Shown: positions 38,782-48,635 of the stretch, one piece after another
Position numbering within the stretch: the stretch's first letter is position 1
Layout: every line of letters starts with the position of its first letter
Assembly: GCF_011634895.1 (NCBI RefSeq)
Contig: NZ_SIRR01000007.1
Span: 186,001-250,000, forward strand
Source of the DNA: Rheinheimera pleomorphica
GTDB lineage: Bacteria > Pseudomonadota > Gammaproteobacteria > Enterobacterales > Alteromonadaceae
Reading direction: 5' to 3'
Length of the DNA: 64,000 nucleotides
Notes under the pieces: model-generated
Databases searched by the model: none
What the model was told of the DNA's origin: nothing
The model's input: the letters and a program-made list of their open reading frames with translations, nothing else
Translations under genes and position numbers: made by a program

Positions 38782-39342
38782 ATGGCACTGAAACATCAAC
38801 CTTTAACCGTTAAGTTAGCCATTACAGCGCTGGCGATGTTCGGCTTTGGTTTTGCCCTGGTGCCCTTGTATGACGTATTTTGTGACCTGACCGGGTTAAA
38901 TGGCAAGACGGCGGTAACTGCGGCAACCGCAGAAGCTGCGCAAATTGATACCAGCCGTGAGGTAGTGATTGAGTTTATCGCCAGGCCAAATAAACAGATG
39001 CCCTGGGTGTTTAAGCCCGAAGTCACCCGCATGACGGTGCACCCGGGGGAAATTCATATTATGAATTATCTGGCTGAAAATCCGACCGGCCGCATGATCG
39101 TTGGCCAGGCAGTACCGTCAGTGTCGCCTGGTCAGGCTGCTTTATACTTTCACAAAATAGAGTGTTTTTGCTTTACCCAGCAGCAGTTAGCGGGCGGTAA
39201 GAACATGCTGATGCCGTTACAGTTTTACGTGGATCCGGCGCTGCCAAGCCAGTTCAGTACCATTACGCTGTCATATACATTATACGATGTGACCAGCGCA
39301 TGGCGCGGTGATAGCGCAGAGCCATCCCAACTTGGGGAATAA
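38782..39342 (+). CDS. ctaG: Cytochrome c oxidase assembly protein (Cox11/CtaG)
   Basis: Single-span periplasmic copper chaperone that delivers copper to CuB of subunit I. 186 residues: membrane helix (LAITALAMFGFGFALVPLY), then DVFCDLTGLNGKT and the Cu-binding KIECFCFTQQQL (CFCF), as in Cox11. It follows ctaD by nine bases and precedes the subunit III gene by one base. Confidence 0.95.
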   Translation: MALKHQPLTVKLAITALAMFGFGFALVPLYDVFCDLTGLNGKTAVTAATAEAAQIDTSREVVIEFIARPNKQMPWVFKPEVTRMTVHPGEIHIMNYLAENPTGRMIVGQAVPSVSPGQAALYFHKIECFCFTQQQLAGGKNMLMPLQFYVDPALPSQFSTITLSYTLYDVTSAWRGDSAEPSQLGE

Positions 39343-39343
39343 C

Positions 39344-40222
39344 ATGAATAAAACCTATGAAAAATACTATGTTCCCGCTCAAAGCCCATGGCCGATAGTC
39401 GGCGCTGTGGCGCTGTTTTTAATTGCTTTTGGCGCGGGTAACTATGTTAACGAAGTAACAAAACAACAACCGGGTTTCGGTGGTTATATGCTGGCTGCCG
39501 GTTTTGTTGTGCTGATTTTTATGCTGTTTGGCTGGTTCAAAAACGTGATTGACGAGTCGATGAATGGCTTATATAGCGCTCAAATGGACCGGTCATTCCG
39601 CCAGGGAATGAGCTGGTTTATTCTGTCTGAAGTAATGTTCTTCATGGCATTCTTTGGCGCTTTGTTTTACGGCCGCGTTATTGCGCTGGATTGGCTCAGT
39701 GGCGGCAGTAACAATGCAATGACTTTCGCGATACTTTGGCCTGACTTCGAGGCGATGTGGCCGCTGTTAAAAACGCCCGGCGGTATTGAAACCCAGGCAA
39801 TGCCAGCTACGGGTTTGCCGTTAATTAATACTGTGATTCTGGTCGTGTCGTCGATAACGCTGCACTTTGCTCACACCGGGCTGGAGCAGAATAAGCGTGG
39901 GCAGTTGAAACTGATGTTGTTGTTAACGCTGCTGTTAGGCGCAACCTTTCTAAGCTTACAGGTATATGAATATATCCATGCTTACCGCGACCTTGGCTTA
40001 ACGCTGGCGTCAGGTTTTTATGGTAATACCTTCTTCCTGCTCACCGGTTTTCACGGTATGCACGTCACGTTGGGGGCCATTATCCTGCTGTTTATCTTTT
40101 TGCGGGTATTAAAAGGCCACTTTACGCCGGAAAAACATTTCGCGTTTCAGGCCGGGGCCTGGTACTGGCATTTTGTTGATGTGGTGTGGTTGTGTCTGTA
40201 TGTGTTTGTTTATGTGCTTTAA
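39344..40222 (+). CDS. ctaE: Cytochrome c oxidase subunit III
   Basis: Third core subunit, without redox centres, stabilising proton pumping. 292 residues from ATG 39344, with seven membrane helices. Landmarks are YYVPAQSPWPI, MSWFILSEVMFFMAFFGALF, HFAHTGLEQ, FFLLTGFHGMHVTLGA and AWYWHFVDVVWLCLYV. GGGGAAT provides the ribosome-binding site. The frame is open 12 codons upstream inside ctaG, but the family N terminus fits the later ATG. Confidence 0.96.
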   Translation: MNKTYEKYYVPAQSPWPIVGAVALFLIAFGAGNYVNEVTKQQPGFGGYMLAAGFVVLIFMLFGWFKNVIDESMNGLYSAQMDRSFRQGMSWFILSEVMFFMAFFGALFYGRVIALDWLSGGSNNAMTFAILWPDFEAMWPLLKTPGGIETQAMPATGLPLINTVILVVSSITLHFAHTGLEQNKRGQLKLMLLLTLLLGATFLSLQVYEYIHAYRDLGLTLASGFYGNTFFLLTGFHGMHVTLGAIILLFIFLRVLKGHFTPEKHFAFQAGAWYWHFVDVVWLCLYVFVYVL

Positions 40223-40225
40223 GCG

Positions 40226-40435
40226 CTAATAGGGCCTGGGGTTGGCTTCGATCAGCCCCAATGCCTGTGCCACAAAGATAAGCAGCAGGACTATTGCAGA
40301 AAACATGACCCGGCGGCCGAGAAAACGCGACATTTTAACCTCGGGTTGGGTCGGTTTCAGCATCACCAGGCCGGCGCGTACCAGATTAACAATAATAAAA
40401 AGTAGTAGTGCGATGATAATAAGTTTAATCAACAT
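40226..40435 (-). CDS. DUF2909-family twin-transmembrane protein
   Basis: 69 residues with two hydrophobic helices (IIIALLLFIIVNLVRAGLVML and FSAIVLLLIFVAQALGL, split here) joined by a basic loop (KMSRFLGRRV). DUF2909 proteins occur in cytochrome oxidase loci of many gammaproteobacteria; function unknown. It lies on the opposite strand, three bases past the subunit III stop and 26 bases from the divergent SURF1 gene, splitting the cox cluster into two transcription units or being antisense to one long mRNA. Confidence 0.8.
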   Translation of the reverse strand: MLIKLIIIALLLFIIVNLVRAGLVMLKPTQPEVKMSRFLGRRVMFSAIVLLLIFVAQALGLIEANPRPY

Positions 40436-40461
40436 GGGTTACTGCCTCCTGGTGTGTCGTT

Positions 40462-41193
40462 ATGCGCATTAAGTTGGTACAGCATATTTTCGCTATCAAC
40501 GGCCTGTGGTTTTGCCTCACTCTGACCGCTTTTTTAATATTAATCAACTTATCCTGGTGGCAGTTAAGCCGCGCCAGTGAGAAAACCGGGCAGCTGCAAC
40601 GGCTGGCGCAATTGCAGGCTGATGGCGCTTTGCAGCCGGCACAATTGGCCGCTTTAACAGCCAGTGATATTGATGGTGCGCCGCTGCAAGGACAGGCGCG
40701 TTGGTTGGCGCCGTACATCTGGTTGCTGGATAACCAGATAGTGGATGGTAAGGTTGGCTATGACGTTGTTGTGCCGGTGCAGGCGGCAGGGTTAGCCCGG
40801 CCTTTGTTGGTCAACTTAGGTTGGCTGGCCGGCACCGGTAGCCGCGACAGATTGCCTCAGCCTGACATTGCCGCAGAATTTAGCCTGAATGGTTTGCTGC
40901 GGGTGGATGTTGACGGCTTAATGTTACTGGGCCAAAACGTGGAAAACAGCGGGCAATGGCCAATGCGGATCCAGCAGCTGGCTTACGCTGAGCTGTCGCA
41001 GCTCAGCGGTTTGTCCTTGTTTGAAGCGGTGTTGTATCAGCAGCAAGGCACGCCGTTTATTCCACATTATCAGCCGGTGGTGTTACCGCCGGAAAAACAC
41101 CGGGGTTATGCGCTGCAGTGGTTTTTGCTGGCGGTAGCCGTGCTGGGGGTGGCGCTGGCAGCCAGTCATCAGGGGAGAGCGGAACATGGCTAA
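40462..41193 (+). CDS. SURF1-family cytochrome oxidase assembly protein
   Basis: Inner-membrane factor involved in haem a insertion into subunit I. 243 residues, with N- and C-terminal membrane helices. Typical blocks are WWQLSRASEKTGQL, PLLVNLGWLAGTGSRDRLP and HRGYALQWFLLAVAVLGV. It overlaps the next gene by eight bases. Confidence 0.92.
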   Translation: MRIKLVQHIFAINGLWFCLTLTAFLILINLSWWQLSRASEKTGQLQRLAQLQADGALQPAQLAALTASDIDGAPLQGQARWLAPYIWLLDNQIVDGKVGYDVVVPVQAAGLARPLLVNLGWLAGTGSRDRLPQPDIAAEFSLNGLLRVDVDGLMLLGQNVENSGQWPMRIQQLAYAELSQLSGLSLFEAVLYQQQGTPFIPHYQPVVLPPEKHRGYALQWFLLAVAVLGVALAASHQGRAEHG

Positions 41194-41701
41194 GAAGAAG
41201 TTTTTACTGCTGTTTGTACTGTGCTGTGTGGTGCCATTAGCGGCAGCTAAACTGGTACTGGAAATGGGCTGGTTTAACGGTGGCGTATCCAGTAACGGCC
41301 AGTGGCAGAAAAATGAAGTGTTTTTATTGCCGGCCACCACAAATAAAGCCCATTGGCGCCTGGCTGTAGCGCCCTCTGCTGACGGCTGCGATGCCCGCTG
41401 TTTACAGGCTTTGTTTACGGTGCAGCAATTGTATCTGGGGTTGGGACGCAAGCAACAGCATGTGCAGCCACTATTGCTCGGTGAACAGGTACTACCGGCG
41501 GATTACAGCAGCATAGTGCGTCAGCAGGCCCGCCAGCCAATACCGGCCAGTTTGCAACAGCAGATTTTACTTATCGACCAGCAAGGCCTGGTGTTACTCA
41601 GTTATCCGCTGCCTGCAGCCGACACGGATATGGCGCCAACGGCGAAAGCTATCCGGCAGGATTTACTAAAATTACTTAATTACGATCGGACCAGCGTATG
41701 A
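41186..41701 (+). CDS. Conserved-context cox-cluster protein of unknown function
   Basis: 171 residues: N-terminal membrane helix (FLLLFVLCCVVPLAAA), then a periplasmic domain with DGCDARCLQALF, a CxxxC pair resembling the copper-binding CxxxC of SCO proteins. The domain looks thioredoxin-like. It overlaps SURF1 upstream by eight bases and ctaA downstream by four, so it is part of the operon. A role in oxidase copper or thiol handling is an inference from context. Confidence 0.72.
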   Translation: MAKKKFLLLFVLCCVVPLAAAKLVLEMGWFNGGVSSNGQWQKNEVFLLPATTNKAHWRLAVAPSADGCDARCLQALFTVQQLYLGLGRKQQHVQPLLLGEQVLPADYSSIVRQQARQPIPASLQQQILLIDQQGLVLLSYPLPAADTDMAPTAKAIRQDLLKLLNYDRTSV

Positions 41702-42756
41702 AAAAACAACAATGGCTGGCGACTATCGCCATTTTTTTAACCATGGCTGTGATCTTACTTGGCGCTTATACCCGGCTAACCGATGCTGGCCTGGGTTGCC
41801 CGGACTGGCCAGGCTGTTACGGTTTTTTAAAAGTACCGGTACAGGAACACCATGTCGCAGCGGCGCAACAAGCCTTTCCCGAGCGGCCGCTAGAGCCGCA
41901 CAAAGCCTGGAACGAAATGGTGCATCGCTACTTTGCCGGCAGCCTGGGCTTGCTGATTGCGGCAATCTTTTTTGTGGCGATGTTTAACCGGCAAAGTCCG
42001 AAGCAGCTGCCCTCAGTATTGCTGGCGCTGGTGGTATTTCAGGCCGCACTGGGCATGTGGACCGTCACGCTGAATTTGCTGCCACTGGTAGTCATGGGTC
42101 ATTTACTCGGCGGTTTTAGCTTGCTTTGCCTGCTGGCGGTACATTGGCTGAGGTTACACCCACAGTACCAGTTGCGCCAGCCACAACCGCCGTCATTGCG
42201 CCCCTTTGCTGTGCTGGCCATACTGGTGCTGCTGGTTCAGATTGCGCTGGGTGGCTGGACCGCGGCCAATTATGCTGCCCTGGCCTGTATTGACTTGCCA
42301 ATTTGCGAAGCCGGTTGGCAGCAACGTTTAAACATTAGCGAAGCTTTTGATTTGCACTTAGGCCATGACGATTACGAGTACGGCGTGATGTCGGCTGAAG
42401 CCCGGCAAACGGTGCATGTTTTCCACCGTTTGGGCGCTGTAGTGACGCTGCTAACCGTAGCGGCATTTTTGCTGCAGTTGTGGCGTCATAGCAGCAGCGC
42501 TGCAATACGGCGGCTGGTACTGGCGGCAGGGGCCCTGTTGACGCTGCAGTTTAGCCTGGGTGTGCTCAATGTAGTGCTGCATTTACCGCTGGCCAATGCT
42601 GTGGCGCATAATTTTGTTGCCGCCAATCTGTTGATGTTGTTGGTCGTTATTTATATGCAGCTGCGCTATGGTGCCAAAGCACACCGGGCAAGCGTCGACA
42701 CGCTGAGTCACAATGGCAAGGCACTTAATACCCTAACCGGCAAGGAGGCAATATGA
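41698..42756 (+). CDS. ctaA: Haem A synthase
   Basis: Oxidises the C8 methyl of haem O to the formyl of haem A. 352 residues, about eight membrane helices. Conserved segments are [36 protein letters not shown] and [14 protein letters not shown] with the haem-ligating histidines (first is given in parts: [17 protein letters not shown]). The COX15/CtaA type with the C-terminal half [22 protein letters not shown]-like region is present. It overlaps ctaB by four bases. Confidence 0.95.
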   Translation: MKKQQWLATIAIFLTMAVILLGAYTRLTDAGLGCPDWPGCYGFLKVPVQEHHVAAAQQAFPERPLEPHKAWNEMVHRYFAGSLGLLIAAIFFVAMFNRQSPKQLPSVLLALVVFQAALGMWTVTLNLLPLVVMGHLLGGFSLLCLLAVHWLRLHPQYQLRQPQPPSLRPFAVLAILVLLVQIALGGWTAANYAALACIDLPICEAGWQQRLNISEAFDLHLGHDDYEYGVMSAEARQTVHVFHRLGAVVTLLTVAAFLLQLWRHSSSAAIRRLVLAAGALLTLQFSLGVLNVVLHLPLANAVAHNFVAANLLMLLVVIYMQLRYGAKAHRASVDTLSHNGKALNTLTGKEAI

Positions 42757-43664
42757 CTGCAGCCCTCAGAGCGAAAACCGGCGTCAGCCGGGCACACGAC
42801 TACCTGGAGCTGACCAAACCCAAAGTGGTGGCACTGCTGGTGCTAACGGCCTGGGTTGGCATGATGCTGGCAGTGCCGGGTTTGCCTGATTTAGCGACAG
42901 TGCTGGTAGCGACGGTTGGCATTGGTTTGTTGTCGGCAGCAGCGGCGGCAATGAATCACGTGGTAGACCAGCGTATTGATGCGCAAATGGCGCGCACCTA
43001 CAGCCGGCCGATGGCTAAAGGCCGTATTAATACGCGGCAGGCCAGCAGCTTTGCGTTTGCGCTGGCGCTTAGCGGCTTCGTTATTTTGTATAGCCTGGTC
43101 AATGCGCTAACCGCCTGGCTGACACTGGCCAGCTTGTTTGGTTATGCTGTGGTGTATACCATGTTTTTAAAACGCGCTACGCCGCAAAATATCGTCATTG
43201 GTGGTTTGGCCGGTGCCATGCCGCCTTTGCTGGGCTGGACGGCGGTTACCGGTGATATTCATGGCCACGCGCTACTGCTGGTGATGATTATTTTTGCCTG
43301 GACGCCACCACACTTTTGGGCGTTGGCTATTCACCGGCGCGACGATTACGCCAAAGTAAATATGCCGATGCTGCCGGTGACGCACGGTATAGAATTTACC
43401 AAAAGTGTTATCTGTCTTTATACGGTGCTGTTGTTTATTGTCTGCCTGATGCCGTACTTGGTTGGTATGAGCGGTGCTATTTATTTGCTGGGCAGTGCTC
43501 TGCTGAATCTGCGTTTTATGCAATATGCCTGGAAGTTAAAGTTTAACCCGGATGCCGGTACTGCTATGGCAACATTTAAGTTTTCTATTGTGCACCTGAT
43601 GGTATTATTTTTGCTGTTACTCGTGGACCACTATTTTAAGGTATCGCCCATTTATGTTCCGTAA
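42753..43664 (+). CDS. ctaB: Protohaem IX farnesyltransferase (haem O synthase)
   Basis: UbiA-superfamily prenyltransferase adding a farnesyl chain to haem B. 303 residues, about nine membrane helices. Motifs are [34 protein letters not shown] (Asp-rich), and [17 protein letters not shown]. It supplies haem O to CtaA encoded directly upstream. Its 3' end overlaps the SCO gene by 11 bases. Confidence 0.97.
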   Translation: MTAALRAKTGVSRAHDYLELTKPKVVALLVLTAWVGMMLAVPGLPDLATVLVATVGIGLLSAAAAAMNHVVDQRIDAQMARTYSRPMAKGRINTRQASSFAFALALSGFVILYSLVNALTAWLTLASLFGYAVVYTMFLKRATPQNIVIGGLAGAMPPLLGWTAVTGDIHGHALLLVMIIFAWTPPHFWALAIHRRDDYAKVNMPMLPVTHGIEFTKSVICLYTVLLFIVCLMPYLVGMSGAIYLLGSALLNLRFMQYAWKLKFNPDAGTAMATFKFSIVHLMVLFLLLLVDHYFKVSPIYVP

Positions 43665-44292
43665 CCTGACGTATATTATGCTCGCCGCTGCTGCCTTAGC
43701 GGCGGGTGTTATGCTGTATCAGTTGTCTGCCACCCGTGCTGAGCCAAAACTGGCGCTGGTGTATCCACAACCCCGGGCGCTGGCCGATTTTAGCCTGACC
43801 GATCAACACGGCGAATTGGTTAACCGCGAACGTTTGTATGGCCAGTGGACGCTGGCTTTTGTCGGTTACACTTATTGTCCTGATATTTGCCCGTTGACGT
43901 TGGCGAAACTGGCCGGGGTACAGCCTGAACTTGCCGCGCTGGTTGAACAACCATTACGGGTCTGGTTTATTTCGGTAGATCCCAAGCGCGACACCACCGA
44001 GCAGCTGAATAATTATGTCAGTTATTTTGAACAGGCGAATGTACTGGGCATGACCGCTGGCCACGATCAGTTATTCCCGTTCGTGCGTCAGCTAGGCCTG
44101 ATGTATGCGCTTAGCAGCACCACCGCCGAGAACTATCTGGTCGATCATAGCGCCTCAGTGGTGCTGATTAACCCGCAGGGCCAGTTGGTGGCGATGTTTA
44201 AACCGCCGATGCAGGCTGGCGAGCTGCCGGTGATTGACGCTGAGCAGCTGCTGGCTGATTTTCCGTTGGTGCTGGCTAAATTGCAGGTTTAA
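43654..44292 (+). CDS. SCO1/SenC-family copper chaperone
   Basis: 212 residues: N-terminal membrane anchor ([16 protein letters not shown]) then a thioredoxin-like domain. The copper ligands are in [15 protein letters not shown] (CxxxC) and a distant His in [10 protein letters not shown]. It loads CuA of subunit II. Last gene of the cox cluster. Its stop interlocks with the stop of the convergent deacetylase gene over four bases (TTAA, 44289-44292). Confidence 0.94.
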   Translation: MFRNLTYIMLAAAALAAGVMLYQLSATRAEPKLALVYPQPRALADFSLTDQHGELVNRERLYGQWTLAFVGYTYCPDICPLTLAKLAGVQPELAALVEQPLRVWFISVDPKRDTTEQLNNYVSYFEQANVLGMTAGHDQLFPFVRQLGLMYALSSTTAENYLVDHSASVVLINPQGQLVAMFKPPMQAGELPVIDAEQLLADFPLVLAKLQV

Positions 44293-45305
44293 TTCAGCCA
44301 GGGCTGAGAGTACCAGTAGAAATAGCCCTTTTTGCTTAATGATGGCGCTGTACAGTTATAGCGGCTGCGGCCAGCGGATAATGGCTTAGTGGCACTAACG
44401 CTAAAGGTATCATCATCTAACCAGACGGGTTTAAGCACTTTTGTACCGGCAAAGCACTGCAGCTGCTGGCGGTTAAAGTCGTCGATAGTTAACGACAGCT
44501 TAAGCTGAGGCGGGTTGCTGTCAGCGATAACAGGGTTAACGCCATGATCATCGGTAACGGTAAAGGCCAGCGTTCGTAGTTTTTGTGCTAAGTCTGTCAG
44601 ATCAGCATAGCGGCCAGCCGCGGGAAAGCGCGGTAAACGGGTTAATACACTGCTATTGCCAATGGCACCAGAGTGCTGCCCTATACCGATAAAGCCCAGT
44701 TCACTGACCAATTGCTCCAGCGCTACACTGTACTCACCGTAAGGGTAAGCCAGCCATTGATGGCGCTGCCCGGTTACCTGCTCAATTTTATCCTCGGCTG
44801 CCAATATGCTTTGCTTCATCCGCTGCCGCCACTGTGCCTGGCTTTCGCCGGCCTCGGGCCTGGCCATATGCTCGTGCCACATGGCATGGTTGGCCACCAG
44901 CACACCGTCATCCGACATCTGTTTCACCTGTTGCCAGTTCAGTAATGGGCCATCGCCTTTGTCGATGCTGCCAGGGCTGATAAAAATGGTGTAAGGATAA
45001 CCAAACTCTTGCAGTAGCGGGTGGGCGGTGGTGAAGTTATTCTCATAGCTGTCATCAAAGGTGATCACCACCGCATTGTCGGCAACCGGTTTACCCTGGC
45101 GCAATTGCTGTAGCAATACATCCAAACCGATAACCTGAAACTGATGCGCTTTCAGGTATTGCAGGTGGCTGCGAAATTCTTCGGCCGTGACACTGCTGAC
45201 ACGGGGCGTATCACTGGCGACATGATGATAAATCAGCATTACGGCGGCCTGCACCGGCCAAAGCAGGCTGATAAGCACGAGACAGAAAAATGACAATAAC
45301 TTCAT
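44289..45305 (-). CDS. Polysaccharide deacetylase family protein, exported
   Basis: 338 residues with a signal peptide (LLSFFCLVLISLLWPVQA). NodB-homology motifs are LIYHHVA, VITFDDSYENN (catalytic and metal Asp), NHAMWHEHM (metal His pair) and AYPYGEYS. The C-terminal ~100 residues (after SVLTRLPRFPA) form an added beta-rich domain with a Cys pair. Likely removes acetyl groups from a cell-envelope or environmental polysaccharide; the substrate cannot be told. Unrelated to the neighbouring cox genes. Confidence 0.88.
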   Translation of the reverse strand: MKLLSFFCLVLISLLWPVQAAVMLIYHHVASDTPRVSSVTAEEFRSHLQYLKAHQFQVIGLDVLLQQLRQGKPVADNAVVITFDDSYENNFTTAHPLLQEFGYPYTIFISPGSIDKGDGPLLNWQQVKQMSDDGVLVANHAMWHEHMARPEAGESQAQWRQRMKQSILAAEDKIEQVTGQRHQWLAYPYGEYSVALEQLVSELGFIGIGQHSGAIGNSSVLTRLPRFPAAGRYADLTDLAQKLRTLAFTVTDDHGVNPVIADSNPPQLKLSLTIDDFNRQQLQCFAGTKVLKPVWLDDDTFSVSATKPLSAGRSRYNCTAPSLSKKGYFYWYSQPWLN

Positions 45306-45387
45306 AAGCAGAACCCGCCAGTGTGATAAAACCAGGTCATTTTATAACACAAGCGGGAAACAAAGGCAGCTGCGGTCAGGTGCAGGC

Positions 45388-45966
45388 TTAGTAGTACGAG
45401 TGTTCGCCGCGCTGATGCTCGGTAATATCACGTACGCCACTGAGCTCGCCGCTAAAGCGGTTTAGCAGCTCTTTTTCAATACCTTCTTTTAGCGTCAAAT
45501 CCACTTGTGAACAGCCGTTACAACCGCCACCAAATTGCAATACTGCCACGCCATCGGCGGTGAGCTCCATCACGCTGACACGGCCACCGTGGTTGGCCAA
45601 CTGTGGGTTAATTTCGCTATCAATTACGTACTGCACCCGCTCTAGTAATGGCGCATTGTCACTCACCTTGCGTACTTTGGCATTCGGCGCTTTTAGTGTC
45701 AGCTGCGAACCCATCTGATCGGTGACAAAGTCGATCTCAGCGTCTACCAGAAACGGCTGGCTTTCGCTATCGACCACGGCGTCAAAGCCACTGAAGTTGA
45801 GGGTTAAGTCGGTGTCTTCTACCGCATCCGGCGGGCAGTAAGATACGCCACACTCCGCTTGTGCCGTGCCCGGGTTAACCACGAACACCCGAATATGGGT
45901 GCCCTCTGGCTGTTTCGCTAACAGCTTGGCAAAGTGCTGCTGTGCCTGTTCAGAAATCGTAATCAT
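45388..45966 (-). CDS. nfuA: Fe-S biogenesis protein NfuA
   Basis: Carrier that delivers [4Fe-4S] clusters to apo-proteins. 192 residues: an N-terminal degenerate A-type domain ([16 protein letters not shown]) and a C-terminal Nfu domain with the cluster motif [15 protein letters not shown] (C149, C152). Location near comF and bioH matches E. coli. Monocistronic here, with its own upstream region of about 125 bases shared with the divergent M14 peptidase gene. Confidence 0.97.
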   Translation of the reverse strand: MITISEQAQQHFAKLLAKQPEGTHIRVFVVNPGTAQAECGVSYCPPDAVEDTDLTLNFSGFDAVVDSESQPFLVDAEIDFVTDQMGSQLTLKAPNAKVRKVSDNAPLLERVQYVIDSEINPQLANHGGRVSVMELTADGVAVLQFGGGCNGCSQVDLTLKEGIEKELLNRFSGELSGVRDITEHQRGEHSYY

Positions 45967-46091
45967 AATAGTACCTGACTAAATTACTAGGTTAATGGCT
46001 ATGATACTCCTCCTGTTTCGGCGATGCCAGCCCCACTTGAGTTTTGCCCCCAATCTGGCTAACGTAGCCGCAGCTTAGAGGACATTAATTT

Positions 46092-48635
46092 ATGAAAAAC
46101 ACCACCTGGTTGATACTACTGCTGCTGAGTTTTAGCAGTGTTGCGGCAACAGACTATGTACCGGCACCAAAGCAGACAACGCTGCCGACACCACAACAGG
46201 CGTTGGGTTTTGCCGTTGGTGACTGGCATGTGCGGCACGATCAAATCCAGCGTTATTTTGAGCAGCTCGACGCCGCCTCACCGCGGGCCCAGCTGGAGGT
46301 AATTGGTTACAGCCACGAACAGCGGCCCCTACTGCAGTTAGTGTTATCTTCAGAGCGTAATCTGGAACGGCTGGAGCAAATTCGGCAGCAGCATATTGCA
46401 GCTGCGCGCCGGGGTGAGGCCAGAGCCGCCGATGCCCCAGTGGTTATCTGGTTAGGTTACAGTGTGCATGGCAATGAGCCCAGTGGCGCTAATGCCGCTT
46501 TGTTAGTGGCGCAGTATCTTGCCGCGGCGGATAACGATGAAGTAAAACACTGGCTGGACAATGCGGTTATTTTACTGCAGCCGGTATTAAACCCTGACGG
46601 CCATGACCGTTTTGCGTTGTGGGCCAATATGCACAAAGGTGCCCGCGCAGTGGCCGATCCGCAGCACCGCGAACACAACGAGCCCTGGCCGAATGGCCGG
46701 CCGAACCACTACTGGTTTGATTTAAACCGTGACTGGCTGTTACTACAGCACCCGGAAAGCCGGGCCCGTATAGCGCAGTATCAGCAATGGCTGCCTAATG
46801 TTGTCGGTGATTACCACGAAATGGGCACTAACAGCAGCTACTTTTTCCAGCCGGGTATTCCCAGCCGTAATTATCCACTGACGCCAAAACGCAATTTTGA
46901 GCTAACCAGTGCCATTGCCCAGTATCATGCGGCCGCCTTTGATCAGGCCAACCAGCTGTATTACACCGAAGAGAGCTTCGATGACTTTTATGTTGGTAAA
47001 GGTTCAACCTACCCGGATGTGCAGGGCAGTGTCGGCATACTGTTCGAGCAGGCCAGCAGCCGTGGTCACTTACAGGACAGTATTAATGGCCCGCTAAGCT
47101 TTGGTGCGACCATCCAAAACCAGCTGACGGCGTCACTGTCGACCATTCGTGGTGCAGTGGCCAAGCGCAGCGAGCTGTTGGCCTATCAGCAGGAGTTTTA
47201 TAAAACGGCGTTACAGCAGGCACGTAATAGCAAAATTAAAGGCTATATGTTGACCGAGAGTGCCGATAGCACCCGGCTGGCAGCATTATTAGATGTACTG
47301 CAGCGTCATCATGTACAGGTGTATCGCAACAACAACGACTGGCAGGATGATAACGGCCAAAGCTATCCGGCGCTGAGCAGCTATTATGTGCCGCTCCAGC
47401 AGCCGCAATATCGTTTGATTAAAGCGATGTTCAGCACGGAAAAAACCTTTCCGGACAATACCTTTTATGATGTCTCTGCCTGGACTTTGCCGTACGCCTA
47501 CAATATTCAGTTTGCTGCCGTACGGCGAGAGCCGGCCTCTGCCGAGCTGACCACCGATTGGCAGAGCCAGCCGTTGGCAGCACCATCACTGCAGCCTGGT
47601 CAATATGCTTATGCCTTCAGTTGGCAAGATCAGCAAGCGCCGCTGTTGCTGCAGGCATTACTGGCCGAAAAGCTGGTGGTAAGGGCTGCGCTGGCAGCGT
47701 TTAGTGCCCAGACAGCTCATGGCGAGGTCACGCTGCCAGCAGGCAGCATGGTGCTGGCCGCCGGTTTGCAACAGCAAGCTGATTGGTTTAGCCGTTTACA
47801 GCGGATAGCGCAGCAGTTTGCTGTGCCGCTGCATGGCATCCGTTCGGGTTTAACGCCCAATGGCAGTGATTTGGGCAGCCATAAATTTGCCGTGGTTCAG
47901 CTACCGAAAGTCCTGTTAATGGCAGGCCCGGGCATTAACTCTACTGAAGCAGGCGAAGCCTGGTACAACCTGGAGCGGCTGGCTGGCCTGTCGCCGTCAA
48001 TGGCCGATCCACAGCAGTTAAAGCAGCTCGATCTTAGCCACTATAGCCACCTGATTTTGCCCGACGGCAATTACCACAGCTGGCAAGAGGCAGAGGTTAA
48101 GCAGCTGCAACACTGGTTGAACCAAGGCGGCGTCGTGTGGGGGCATAAGCGCGGCGCAGCCTGGCTGGCTAAAGCGGGTTTGTTAAAAGCGGGCGTATGG
48201 CAAGGCGAAGAAATGACTAGCCTGATCCCACGCGATAACCTGTCTTATCAGGATAAAGAGCTACTGGCCGGTAAGCAGCGGATCGCCGGCGCAATTTACC
48301 AGGCTGAACTGGACTTAACGCATCCACTGACGTTTGGCTTTACCCGTGCCACTTTGCCGGTGTTTAAAAACAGCACACTGTTATTACAGCCATCTAACAC
48401 ACCTTTTGTGAATGTGGCACTGTACAGTACGGCGCCGCAACTGGCAGGCTATACCGCTGCAGAGTATCTGCCACGCATCAGCCAAAGTGCGGTATTGCTG
48501 GCGCACAATGCCGGCAGGGGCCGGGTGATTGCAATGACGGACAACCCGGTATTTCGCGGCTATTTTTATGGTTCCAGCCGTTTGCTGGTGAATGCGCTAT
48601 ACCTTGGCCATAGCTTTAGCGCCGATGCCGGTTAA
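46092..48635 (+). CDS. Exported M14-family zinc carboxypeptidase-like protein
   Basis: 847 residues with a signal peptide (TTWLILLLLSFSSVAA). The M14 domain (about 35-370) carries the zinc motif YSVHGNEPSG (H and E), the region FDLNRDWLLLQHPESRARI and DYHEMGTNSSYFF. The C-terminal ~450 residues include a region like a class I glutamine-amidotransferase or ThuA-type alpha-beta fold (VLLMAGPGINSTEAG, HLILPDGNYHSW). Such long M14 proteins occur in marine gammaproteobacteria. Substrate unknown. The stop interlocks with the comF stop over four bases. Confidence 0.87.
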   Translation: MKNTTWLILLLLSFSSVAATDYVPAPKQTTLPTPQQALGFAVGDWHVRHDQIQRYFEQLDAASPRAQLEVIGYSHEQRPLLQLVLSSERNLERLEQIRQQHIAAARRGEARAADAPVVIWLGYSVHGNEPSGANAALLVAQYLAAADNDEVKHWLDNAVILLQPVLNPDGHDRFALWANMHKGARAVADPQHREHNEPWPNGRPNHYWFDLNRDWLLLQHPESRARIAQYQQWLPNVVGDYHEMGTNSSYFFQPGIPSRNYPLTPKRNFELTSAIAQYHAAAFDQANQLYYTEESFDDFYVGKGSTYPDVQGSVGILFEQASSRGHLQDSINGPLSFGATIQNQLTASLSTIRGAVAKRSELLAYQQEFYKTALQQARNSKIKGYMLTESADSTRLAALLDVLQRHHVQVYRNNNDWQDDNGQSYPALSSYYVPLQQPQYRLIKAMFSTEKTFPDNTFYDVSAWTLPYAYNIQFAAVRREPASAELTTDWQSQPLAAPSLQPGQYAYAFSWQDQQAPLLLQALLAEKLVVRAALAAFSAQTAHGEVTLPAGSMVLAAGLQQQADWFSRLQRIAQQFAVPLHGIRSGLTPNGSDLGSHKFAVVQLPKVLLMAGPGINSTEAGEAWYNLERLAGLSPSMADPQQLKQLDLSHYSHLILPDGNYHSWQEAEVKQLQHWLNQGGVVWGHKRGAAWLAKAGLLKAGVWQGEEMTSLIPRDNLSYQDKELLAGKQRIAGAIYQAELDLTHPLTFGFTRATLPVFKNSTLLLQPSNTPFVNVALYSTAPQLAGYTAAEYLPRISQSAVLLAHNAGRGRVIAMTDNPVFRGYFYGSSRLLVNALYLGHSFSADAG

